12,060 bases of DNA, from positions 1 to 12,060 of the forward strand of contig CAZAPU010000023.1 in NCBI GenBank assembly GCA_964487215.1, read 5' to 3'. Positions 1 to 6,532 of the stretch are shown piece after piece. The notes beneath the pieces were generated by a model that saw only the letters and a list, made by a program, of their open reading frames with translations, was not told the DNA's origin and ran no database searches. This DNA comes from CAG-611 sp964487215 (GTDB lineage: Bacteria > Bacillota_I > Bacilli_A > RF39 > UBA660). Made by a program: the position numbers and the translations under genes. Every line of letters starts with the position of its first letter. Positions within the stretch are counted from its first letter, which is position 1.

Positions 1-29
1 TTTTCTCCCTTTATCTTTATTGCCTTCAT
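1..29 (-). CDS. start of a gene cut by the window edge
   Basis: Nine codons of a minus-strand reading frame are visible (MKAIKIKGE) before the sequence ends. The start is supported by a strong ribosome binding site, AAAGGAAG at 35-42, five bases upstream of the ATG. The frame lies 51 bases downstream of the HAD-family gene on the same strand, with no clear terminator between them, so the two may be co-transcribed. Too little is visible to suggest a product. Confidence 0.5.
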
Positions 30-80
30 GTTTACTTCCTTTCAATTTAGTATATGTTTTTTATAATAGTCTCGTGCCTA

Positions 81-578
81 TTAAAACAATTCTAATATTC
101 TTGTTAAATTATCTATTACCTCAAATTCATCACTTTCTTCTGGTATAACTGAAAATTTAACTGGTATTCCACCTTCACTTTTCCATTCTCTTAAATTACC
201 TGAATAATCATCTACCAATATTGCATCTTTTGAATGAACAATTTTAGTTTTTGATATTACTTTTGGGCATAAGATAATTGTAATATCTTTAAAAAATCTT
301 CTTAAATAATTTATTTTTAATACACCTTCATTTAATGAATTAATATGTGTTAATACTGAAACATTAAATCTATCACTATTTATTATTTTTTGAATTGCCT
401 CTATAGCATTATTTATTATATTCTCATCAATTATTAATTCTTCCCAAGGATAGGTGCTACAAAAAACTGACATTTCTTCTTGTGTTATTTTTCTTTTAAA
501 ATACTCCTCTTTATCTTTATATAATTTAGTTAAAGTATCCAAAATAACCCCATCAAAATCAATATATAATTCTTTCAT
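81..578 (-). CDS. HAD-superfamily hydrolase, 5'(3')-deoxyribonucleotidase-like
   Basis: This is a small soluble protein of 165 residues. HAD motif I is D7-F-D9-G-V near the N-terminus, a motif II-type Thr is at T77 (VLTH), a motif III lysine is around K106-K112, and motif IV is D123-D124 in a V-D-D-x-x-x-N-x-x-x-W context followed by a Gly-Gly turn. Motif IV followed by N128 and W132 resembles the NT5C-type 5'(3')-deoxyribonucleotidase branch of the HAD family. That family removes phosphate from nucleoside monophosphates with Mg2+, so a nucleotide-salvage or house-cleaning phosphatase is likely but the substrate is inferred. I start at the ATG at 578 because GGGAG (587-591) is 8 bases upstream; a GTG at 587 would overlap that site. 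The gene has its own promoter just after the terminator of the upstream operon. There is no signal peptide or membrane segment, so it should be cytosolic. Confidence 0.75.
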   Translation of the reverse strand: MKELYIDFDGVILDTLTKLYKDKEEYFKRKITQEEMSVFCSTYPWEELIIDENIINNAIEAIQKIINSDRFNVSVLTHINSLNEGVLKINYLRRFFKDITIILCPKVISKTKIVHSKDAILVDDYSGNLREWKSEGGIPVKFSVIPEESDEFEVIDNLTRILELF

Positions 579-591
579 CAACACCACTCCC

Positions 592-627
592 TAATTAAAT
601 AATACTATAAAAGACATTTTATGACAA
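592..627 (-). promoter_or_regulatory. sigma-A-type promoter of the HAD gene
   Basis: On the minus strand TTGTCA (627-622) is followed after exactly 17 bases by TATTAT (604-599); each box differs by one base from consensus. The predicted transcript starts near 592, which puts the Shine-Dalgarno sequence (587-591) at the extreme 5' end and gives a leader of only about 14 bases. The -35 box starts one base beyond the U-tract of the preceding terminator. Confidence 0.65.
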
Positions 628-653
628 GAAAAAAGCAAAGTTTCCTTTGCTTT
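628..653 (-). terminator. intrinsic terminator of the surface-protein operon
   Basis: On the minus strand a perfect 9-base-pair stem (AAAGCAAAG / CTTTGCTTT, 653-645 with 640-632) closes a GAAA tetraloop. It is followed by more T residues to give a run of six. It starts one base after the stop codon of the cysteine-rich protein gene, so it ends that transcription unit. Confidence 0.9.
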
Positions 654-654
654 C

Positions 655-2169
655 TTATACTTCTCTTGTTCTTCCTGTTGCTTTCCAACCTTCTAATGTT
701 TTACATTTTGACCATTTATATTCAATACCACCTATTGTTCCATAAATTGGTGTTGAATCTTTTGTATCAGTTCCGATTACTTCTACTTTTTCACATTTCT
801 TAGATGATCCATTATAGTTATAACCAGCAGTTGGACAACTATATCCAGTTAATACTTGTTCTGTTTTTGTACATTTACTTTCATCGGTTGGCATTACTGT
901 TGATCCATTTGGACAATTTCCATATGTTCTAACAGTTTCTGTTCCATTTTCTTTTCTAATTCCAACATAACCATAATTATCTGCAATTAAAGTTGCATCA
1001 GTTTTAGATTCAGACCATTCAGTTTTTGTTTCTTTAGTAACAATTCTATCTGTAACAAATCCTGAGAATGTTATTTTTAATCCATAAATTGGAACTTGTG
1101 TTTCACTTACTGTACATTCAACTACTAAGCTTTCTTCACTTACTGAATTTGCTGCAATAGTTTCAACTCTTACTTTATAATATGGAGTTAAAGTACAAGT
1201 ATTCATACATGAATCATAATCCATACCTAATACTACATATCTTGTTGTTGCTGTATCTTGTGGAATTGTAGTCATAGTAGTTACATAACTTGAAATAACT
1301 TCTCCACCTTGATATAAATTTCCTGTTGTTTGATCTATAAAGTAATTATATCCAGTACATACCTTTTTAGTATAATAACCAATTATATTATCATAAGTAT
1401 AATGTCTTATTGGTTGATTAGTATCAGGTATATATGTTGTTGTAGTTATTTCTTTCATATATTTATATAAATACTTTTTAACTTCTTTATCTTCATAAGG
1501 TCTATTTGTTATTTTTACTTCATCTTTATAATTTGCTTTAGCTTCTTCAGTTAATGTTCTTGTATTTGTTTTTGTACATTTTTTTGTATCATTATTTAAT
1601 ACATAACCATCTGGACATTTATATCCAGTAATAGCTTTACTTGATGTGTCTCTTTTAAATTCATATTGAATTATTGGAGCATCACAATCTGCACCTGTAC
1701 AAGTTTTACAATTACCAAGTAAAGCACAAACATCATGACATCCAACATGTTCTAATATATAAGCTTTTTGATCACTACAAGATAAATTAACTTTTAAAAC
1801 ATATTCTGTTTTTTCTCTTGTAATTGATACATAAGAATCTGTCATATCACATTGTTTACCATTTTTATCAACAAAAGGTAAAAGTAATTTTTTATCAAGC
1901 ATTTCTTTTAATGTTAATTTAACACTTTCTCCTTCTTTTTGTGGTAATCTTTCATTAGTAAAATATGATTTTGCAGAGTCTTGCATTGCTGTCATATTAT
2001 TTCTAAATACATCTTGCATTAATGGACTTATTGAATTCTTTGTTGGAAAAAACCAAGTAAGAAGCAATAAGAACAATATTACTGCTAACAATGACATTAA
2101 TAACTTTTTTATTAAACCATTTTTATTTGTATTTTTATTTATTACAGTTGTTTCATTAAATTCATTCAT
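655..2169 (-). CDS. cysteine-rich, N-terminally anchored surface protein of unknown function
   Basis: I do not recognise the 504-residue protein as a named family. Residues 1-22 are polar with basic residues, 23-42 form one very hydrophobic membrane segment, and the rest is polar, so the bulk should lie outside the cell. All 18 cysteines follow the membrane segment. Residues about 50-140 (helix, LP-x-K, T-L-K-E-M-L, then paired Cys107 and Cys131 on strands) have the look of a pseudopilin-like domain seen in uncultured Firmicutes surface proteins; this is recall, not a search. Residues 144-162 hold five cysteines (C-x3-C-x5-C-x2-C-x4-C). Three modules of about 23 residues with two cysteines each lie at 179-200, 413-435 and 439-461. 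The ATG has GGGGG upstream. The gene sits 19 bases after its partner gene, shares that promoter, and is followed directly by a terminator. A role in the cell envelope, with disulfides or bound metal, is inference. Confidence 0.75.
   Translation of the reverse strand: MNEFNETTVINKNTNKNGLIKKLLMSLLAVILFLLLLTWFFPTKNSISPLMQDVFRNNMTAMQDSAKSYFTNERLPQKEGESVKLTLKEMLDKKLLLPFVDKNGKQCDMTDSYVSITREKTEYVLKVNLSCSDQKAYILEHVGCHDVCALLGNCKTCTGADCDAPIIQYEFKRDTSSKAITGYKCPDGYVLNNDTKKCTKTNTRTLTEEAKANYKDEVKITNRPYEDKEVKKYLYKYMKEITTTTYIPDTNQPIRHYTYDNIIGYYTKKVCTGYNYFIDQTTGNLYQGGEVISSYVTTMTTIPQDTATTRYVVLGMDYDSCMNTCTLTPYYKVRVETIAANSVSEESLVVECTVSETQVPIYGLKITFSGFVTDRIVTKETKTEWSESKTDATLIADNYGYVGIRKENGTETVRTYGNCPNGSTVMPTDESKCTKTEQVLTGYSCPTAGYNYNGSSKKCEKVEVIGTDTKDSTPIYGTIGGIEYKWSKCKTLEGWKATGRTREV
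787..1635 (-). repeat. three two-cysteine modules in the surface protein
   Basis: Three related segments are encoded at 1570-1635, 865-933 and 787-855. Each has the form (T)GY-x-CP or YGNCP, then 12-13 residues containing Gly/Asn, then K-C-x-K. The second and third are directly in tandem, while the first is separated by about 210 residues. The C-to-C spacing is 12, 13 and 13 residues. Confidence 0.7.
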
Positions 2170-2188
2170 ATTATTTACCCCCTATTCC

Positions 2189-3982
2189 TTATTCTCTCGT
2201 CCTAGTTAATGCTTCATTTTCATTTGCTGTTGTTGGATTTAAGTCATTCACTACTGAAGCTGGTACGGTAGCAGCTACTGGTGGAATTGCTTCATCAACT
2301 GCTGCAGCCACAAAGTCTGGATCTTGTTCTTCTCCTGTATCTGGTTGTTGTGCTTCAGTAACTGGTTGTTCTGTTTGCTCTGTTTGTTGCTCTGTTGGTT
2401 GTTCTGTTTGTTCTGTTNNNNNNNNNNNNNNNNNNNNNNNNNNNNNNNNNNNNNNNNNNNNNNNNNNNNNNNNNNNNNNNNNNNNNNNNNNNNNNNNNNN
2501 NNNNNNNNNNNNNNNNNTTGGTTGTTCTGTTTGTTCTGTTGTTGGTTGAGCCGATAATCTTGCATTATATTCTACCATTCCAGCATTATGTCCTGCTACT
2601 AAACCTTGACTAATTCCAGCACTATACCCATTATTATATGGAGTTCCATCAGAAGCATATGAATATGAGTATTGAGTTCCATTAGATGCTGCTTGATTAT
2701 AAGCTGCTGCATATGCAAAATTGTATCCTGCTGTTAAACCAGCTGCATATTGTGCATTAGCTGCATTTTGGTTTTCCACATCCTGTCTTGCATTTGCTTC
2801 TGCATTGCTTACTGCTGCTTCACCAAATTTGTTTACTGCTTGTTCTCTTGAAACTTGAGTTCTTTGAGTTAAACTATATTTATAACCTGATGTATTATAC
2901 TTACTATTAAATTTACTATAGTTACCCCCAGCAAGATCACGATTTAATTTTTTAACATTTTTTTCATCCATAGCTCTTGGTTCTTCAAAAACTATTATAT
3001 AAGCTCCTGTTGCTGTTAAATTTTCGCCAAATACTTCATATGATAAACTTTCAGCATTCTTAACCTGATTATATAAATTATCACATGTTATTGTTTCATT
3101 TCTATTAATTAATTCTAAATATGTTTTTTCATCAATAATTCTATTTTCCATAGCAACTGGTAAACCTACTGTTAAGATATATGATACAGCACCAGGATTT
3201 TCTTTTGATGCATTATCTATTTTAGCTGGATCAGTTAATTCTTCATAAAAACTAACTAATTCTTTTCCAGCAGCATTCTTATCAGTTGCTTTATTATAAG
3301 CAATTATTAAATCTTCAAATTTATTAACTAATTCTTGATCTTTTTCATCTGCAAATAAATTTATAATTCCTGATTTTTCAGTTGCTCTAGAATAATAGAT
3401 ATTCATAATTCTAGCTGTTTGTAAATAATTATCATTTATTTTCTCTGAATTTAATAATCCACTATTACCAAATAGTTTTACTATATGTTCTGTTGCATAA
3501 ACATCTGAATTAACCATTATATATGTACCAATAATTTCATTTGCTGTTAAATATAATTGTTTTTCTCCATCACTTTCTATTTTTATTGAAGGTAATGTTT
3601 TTTCATTCATATTATTTTGAGTACTTTCTAATGAGTTAAATAAATCTTGATGTAATGATATACCATATTCTTCATATACATTATTTAATTCTTCAAATGA
3701 CATCTTATTTAATTCTTCTTGTGAATATTTTATTAACATATTTGAATAATCATTTGTAGTATATTTACTTTCTTCTTTATCCTCTTGTACTAATTTTGTT
3801 TGAGTAGCAAAATCATCTTTTGTATCGGTTTGTTTTTTATCTTTACCTCCTACAATTAATAATATTGCTGATGTAATTAAACATCCTACACAAAATACCA
3901 TAGCTTGGCCACGACTTGAAATATCTCTGGCTGTTTTAGTTACTTTAATATTTTCAATATTATTTTTTTCTTTCGAATCCAT
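2189..3982 (-). CDS. membrane-anchored surface protein with GxxxG runs and a TEQ-rich repeat tail
   Basis: I do not recognise this protein of at least 597 residues (length uncertain because of an N-gap in the gene). Residues 1-26 are polar, about 27-46 form a single membrane segment (two cysteines inside it), and the remainder is predicted outside. Residues 70-345 are polar and mostly helix-like with no catalytic motif that I can name. Residues 407-472 are rich in Ala, Gly, Tyr and Asn and contain two runs in which a small residue recurs every fourth position (415-431 and 452-468). From 481 there is a Thr-Glu-Gln-Pro repeat of a stalk or wall-spanning type, then an acidic to neutral tail ending in TRTRE. 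A PDTG at 547-550 is not followed by a membrane segment, so it is not a normal sortase signal. The ATG at 3982 has GAGGGGG upstream and a perfect promoter. It is the first gene of a two-gene unit with the cysteine-rich protein, which suggests that the two act together at the cell surface. Confidence 0.75.
   Translation of the reverse strand: MDSKEKNNIENIKVTKTARDISSRGQAMVFCVGCLITSAILLIVGGKDKKQTDTKDDFATQTKLVQEDKEESKYTTNDYSNMLIKYSQEELNKMSFEELNNVYEEYGISLHQDLFNSLESTQNNMNEKTLPSIKIESDGEKQLYLTANEIIGTYIMVNSDVYATEHIVKLFGNSGLLNSEKINDNYLQTARIMNIYYSRATEKSGIINLFADEKDQELVNKFEDLIIAYNKATDKNAAGKELVSFYEELTDPAKIDNASKENPGAVSYILTVGLPVAMENRIIDEKTYLELINRNETITCDNLYNQVKNAESLSYEVFGENLTATGAYIIVFEEPRAMDEKNVKKLNRDLAGGNYSKFNSKYNTSGYKYSLTQRTQVSREQAVNKFGEAAVSNAEANARQDVENQNAANAQYAAGLTAGYNFAYAAAYNQAASNGTQYSYSYASDGTPYNNGYSAGISQGLVAGHNAGMVEYNARLSAQPTTEQTEQPXXXXXXXXXXXXXXXXXXXXXXXXXXXXXXXXXXTEQTEQPTEQQTEQTEQPVTEAQQPDTGEEQDPDFVAAAVDEAIPPVAATVPASVVNDLNPTTANENEALTRTRE
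2363..2542 (-). repeat. 21-base tandem repeat encoding TEQTEQP, interrupted by an assembly gap
   Basis: Both flanks of the N-run consist of the same 21-base unit (ACA GAA CAA ACA GAA CAA CCA in the coding strand). The downstream flank continues with degenerate copies (TEQ-Q-TEQTEQP). A unit length divisible by three means that any copy number preserves the frame. The true number of copies is unknown. Confidence 0.9.
2418..2517. other. assembly gap of exactly 100 N
   Basis: Exactly 100 unknown bases lie inside the tandem repeat. The round number marks a placeholder of unknown true size, so the protein length and repeat count across it cannot be taken from this sequence. Confidence 0.97.
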
Positions 3983-4007
3983 AATTCTTATCCCCCTCTT
4001 TTTGGAA

Positions 4008-4043
4008 TGGCATTATTATAACATAAATTAAAAAAAATGTCAA
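4008..4043 (-). promoter_or_regulatory. perfect consensus sigma-A promoter of the surface-protein operon
   Basis: On the minus strand TTGACA (4043-4038), a 17-base spacer, and TATAAT (4020-4015) match consensus at every position. A TG one base upstream of the -10 adds an extended -10. The predicted start is an A at 4008, giving a 26-base leader that contains the GAGGGGG ribosome binding site. It predicts strong constitutive expression unless repressed. Confidence 0.92.
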
Positions 4044-4049
4044 TTATTC

Positions 4050-4069
4050 TTACATATCAATTTATGTAA
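4050..4069 (-). terminator. possible weak terminator hairpin after spoIIR
   Basis: A perfect 7-base-pair stem (TTACATA / TATGTAA) with a 6-base loop begins two bases after the spoIIR stop codon. The stem is almost all A-T, and the nearest T-run on the minus strand begins about 12 bases further on, inside the next promoter. Termination here is therefore uncertain, and read-through into the surface-protein operon is possible. Confidence 0.3.
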
Positions 4070-4070
4070 T

Positions 4071-4607
4071 TTAATTAACATTTTTATCAAAATATTTCTC
4101 TATTATTTCTTGTATAAAGAACTTATACTCAATTTTTGTATTTTTTTCCACTTCTAAAGTACATATTGGAGGAAATAATACACACCAGAAATTATCACCT
4201 TCTCCATTTCCTATTGTTACTAACAAAGATTCATAATTACCTTCTTTATATTTAACTCCATTATAGGTTTTCTCAGGAAAATAATTTAATCCATAATTTA
4301 TATTAAATGATTTATCATATTTTTCATCTTTAAAGATATTAGTAATAATATTATTATAATTACTTATGTTATCGTTAATAACTATCCTTGTTTCTTCAAT
4401 AGAACTAGAACTTTCTATATTATTTTTAAAAGAATCTTCTAATTTATCTTTTACTTTATTTTTAATATACTGATCATAAACACTATTACTATTGGCTACT
4501 ATTCTAAATCTTATTGCTTCATCAGGGATTATATAATAATCTTCTTTATCTTTTATCATAATATAACTAATCATAAATAATGCAATAAGTATCAATATTT
4601 TCTTCAT
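4071..4607 (-). CDS. spoIIR: stage II sporulation protein R (SpoIIR)
   Basis: This is a secreted signalling protein. In Bacillus subtilis the forespore exports SpoIIR, which triggers the SpoIIGA protease to activate pro-sigma-E in the mother cell. The 178-residue product has an N-terminal hydrophobic signal or anchor segment (about 4-18). It then has the family hallmarks I-P-D-E-A-I-R-F-R-I-x-A-N-S (27-40) and, towards the C-terminus, G-N-Y-E-S-L with W-C-V-L-F-P-P (141-147). It is somewhat shorter than the B. subtilis protein. The start is the ATG at 4607, with AGGTGA six bases upstream, partly inside a hairpin. It lies 41 bases after prmC and is the last gene of the housekeeping operon. Its presence suggests that the organism can sporulate or descends from a spore former; I see no forespore-type promoter in the short gap. 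Confidence 0.93.
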   Translation of the reverse strand: MKKILILIALFMISYIMIKDKEDYYIIPDEAIRFRIVANSNSVYDQYIKNKVKDKLEDSFKNNIESSSSIEETRIVINDNISNYNNIITNIFKDEKYDKSFNINYGLNYFPEKTYNGVKYKEGNYESLLVTIGNGEGDNFWCVLFPPICTLEVEKNTKIEYKFFIQEIIEKYFDKNVN

Positions 4608-4608
4608 A

Positions 4609-4641
4609 AAAAATCACCTATATTAATATTGAGTGATTTTT
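4609..4641 (-). promoter_or_regulatory. hairpin overlapping the spoIIR ribosome binding site
   Basis: In the minus-strand transcript AAAAATCAC (4641-4633) can pair over nine bases with GTGATTTTT (4617-4609), with a 15-base loop. The 3' arm includes most of the AGGTGA ribosome binding site of spoIIR and ends just before its ATG. Folding would hide the site. The stem has only two G-C pairs, so it is of modest stability. Confidence 0.45.
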
Positions 4642-4648
4642 ATTTTTT

Positions 4649-5449
4649 TTATTCAAAATTGTTTACTATATATATATATCTATCAAAATGATTTAAATCT
4701 TTTCTATTTATTATTTTACTATTTGGAAAATACTTATTAACAAGTTTGTTAATATCTTCTTTTTGATTATATCCTATCTCAAAAGCAATAATTGATTGCT
4801 TATTTAATACTCTACTAGCCTCTTTTAAAATTATTTCATAGTATTTTAAACCACCAAATAATGCTAAATGAGGTTCATATTTTATTACTTTTTCTTCAAT
4901 GTGGGTTGCATCCTCATACAAATATGGAGGGTTACTTATTAAAACATCATATTTATTATTTATATTTTCTAACATATCACTTTTAATAAATTTTATTTCA
5001 GTATCTAAGATTTTTGCATTTTTACTAGCTACTTTTAATGCTTTAGTTGAAATATCTGTTGCAGTTACAGTATTGTTTCCATTTAATTTCTTCAAAGATA
5101 TTGCTATAGCACCACTACCTGTTCCAATATCAATAATAGAAACAGTTTTTTTAAAATATTTATTAATTAATTCATTTGTATCAATAACTAATTGTTCTGT
5201 TTCAAATCTAGGTATTAGTACATCTTTATTTACATAAAAATTATTATCTAAAAAGTTAGCATTTTTTAAAAGATATTGTACAGGTAAATTACTTTTAATT
5301 AGTTTTTGATATTTCCTTATTATTTTATTGTCAATTTCTTTTATTAAATACAAATCATTTATTTTGCAGTTAAAAAGAAAAGATAATATTATCTTTTTCT
5401 CAGTTTTATCATAATTAGACTTTATATTTAATAAGTCATTAATCTTCAT
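4649..5449 (-). CDS. prmC: peptide chain release factor N5-glutamine methyltransferase
   Basis: PrmC (HemK) uses S-adenosylmethionine to methylate the glutamine of the GGQ motif in release factors, which raises peptide-release activity. The 266-residue cytosolic protein has the N-terminal helical domain, the P-R-x-E-T-E segment (80-85), the SAM-binding loop D-I-G-T-G-S-G (107-113) with an acidic T-D-I-S turn at 131-134, and the catalytic N-P-P-Y at 173-176. It overlaps the end of prfA, whose product is its substrate, by 11 bases. That implies translational coupling and makes the assignment very safe. The start ATG lies within the prfA coding sequence. Confidence 0.96.
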   Translation of the reverse strand: MKINDLLNIKSNYDKTEKKIILSFLFNCKINDLYLIKEIDNKIIRKYQKLIKSNLPVQYLLKNANFLDNNFYVNKDVLIPRFETEQLVIDTNELINKYFKKTVSIIDIGTGSGAIAISLKKLNGNNTVTATDISTKALKVASKNAKILDTEIKFIKSDMLENINNKYDVLISNPPYLYEDATHIEEKVIKYEPHLALFGGLKYYEIILKEASRVLNKQSIIAFEIGYNQKEDINKLVNKYFPNSKIINRKDLNHFDRYIYIVNNFE

Positions 5450-6500
5450 TTGTTGCTAGTTTCCTTTTCTGATCTTCATTTATTAATGCTTCAATAATTT
5501 CTTCAATTTCGCCTTCCATAATACGATCTAGTTTATTTAATGTAAAACCAATACGATGATCAGTAACTCTATTTTGAGGATAATTATAAGTTCTTATCTT
5601 TTCACTTCTGTCTCCCGTACCTACTTTGCTTCTTCTTTCACTACCGTATTCTTCTTCTTGTTTTCTTATTTTTTCTTCATATATTTTTGATTTTAATATT
5701 TCTAATGCTTTTGCTCTATTTTGTTGTTGGCTTCTTTCATTTTGGCAAGTAACAACAATTCCTGTAGGTATATGAGTTAATCTTACAGCAGAATCAGCAG
5801 TATTAACACTTTGACCTCCTGCTCCACCAGAACGATAAACATCTATTTTTAAATCATCCATTTTTATTTCTACTTCAACATCAGTCATTTCAGGTAAAAC
5901 TGCTACAGTGGCAGTACTTGTATGAATCCTACCACCAGATTCTGTTTCAGGTATTCTTTGAACTCTATGGGCACCACTCTCATATTTTAATTTTGAATAT
6001 GCATTGTCACCCTTTATCATAAATTCAATTTGAGAATATCCTCCACTTTCCCCTTCTTCTGCATTAATTATTTCTATCTTAAATCCTTCTTTTTCACAAT
6101 ATTTTTGATACATTCTGAAAAGATCTCCTGCAAAAATATTTGCTTCGTCTCCACCTGCTGCTCCTCTGATTTCCATAATAACATTCTTTCCATCATTAGG
6201 ATCTTTTGGTAATAATAAAATTTCTAATTTGCTTTCAATTTCTATTTTTTCTTGTTCTAAACTCTTTAATTCTTCTTGTGCAATTTCTTTTAATTCATTA
6301 TCTTTTAATAATTCTTTGTCTTCTTCTATTGAAGATATAACTGTTTTATATCTTTTATAAACATTAATAGTTTCTTCCAAAGAACTAGATTGTTTTGATA
6401 ACTCTGTTAAGTGATTTATATTACTTAAAGTTTCTGGTTTTATTAATTCTTCTTGTATTTCATTGTATTTTATAAGCATATTTTCTAATCTATCTATCAT
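5439..6500 (-). CDS. prfA: peptide chain release factor 1 (RF1)
   Basis: RF1 reads UAA and UAG in the ribosomal A site and releases the finished peptide. The 353-residue product has the usual RF1 length. The codon-recognition tripeptide is P-E-T at 184-186 (the form usual in Firmicutes) within R-I-P-E-T-E-S-G-G-R-I-H-T-S. The peptide-release GGQ is at 228-230. The ATG at 6500 has GAGGTG upstream. The gene lies 32 bases after rpoE and overlaps prmC, which methylates its GGQ glutamine (Q230). All stop codons visible in this window are ones that RF1 can read. Confidence 0.98.
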   Translation of the reverse strand: MIDRLENMLIKYNEIQEELIKPETLSNINHLTELSKQSSSLEETINVYKRYKTVISSIEEDKELLKDNELKEIAQEELKSLEQEKIEIESKLEILLLPKDPNDGKNVIMEIRGAAGGDEANIFAGDLFRMYQKYCEKEGFKIEIINAEEGESGGYSQIEFMIKGDNAYSKLKYESGAHRVQRIPETESGGRIHTSTATVAVLPEMTDVEVEIKMDDLKIDVYRSGGAGGQSVNTADSAVRLTHIPTGIVVTCQNERSQQQNRAKALEILKSKIYEEKIRKQEEEYGSERRSKVGTGDRSEKIRTYNYPQNRVTDHRIGFTLNKLDRIMEGEIEEIIEALINEDQKRKLATNED

Positions 6501-6532
6501 ATTTTCACCTCTATTTACAAAGAAAAGATTTA

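Noticed and set aside
579..587. GTG start at 587 for the HAD gene
   Set aside because: It overlaps the GGGAG ribosome binding site that fits the ATG at 578.
621..803. Plus-strand open frame with hydrophobic translation
   Set aside because: It is an antisense shadow of the 3' end of the cysteine-rich protein gene and its terminator; the Leu/Phe-rich product reflects A/T-rich complement.
2342..2353. PDTG in the 597-residue protein, resembling a sortase LPxTG signal
   Set aside because: The position before Pro is Gln, not Leu, and the following 47 residues lack a membrane segment and basic tail.
2275..2613. Open frames on both strands across the repeat and N-gap
   Set aside because: They are frame shadows of the 21-base repeat; only the minus frame continuing from 3982 has a promoter and start signals.
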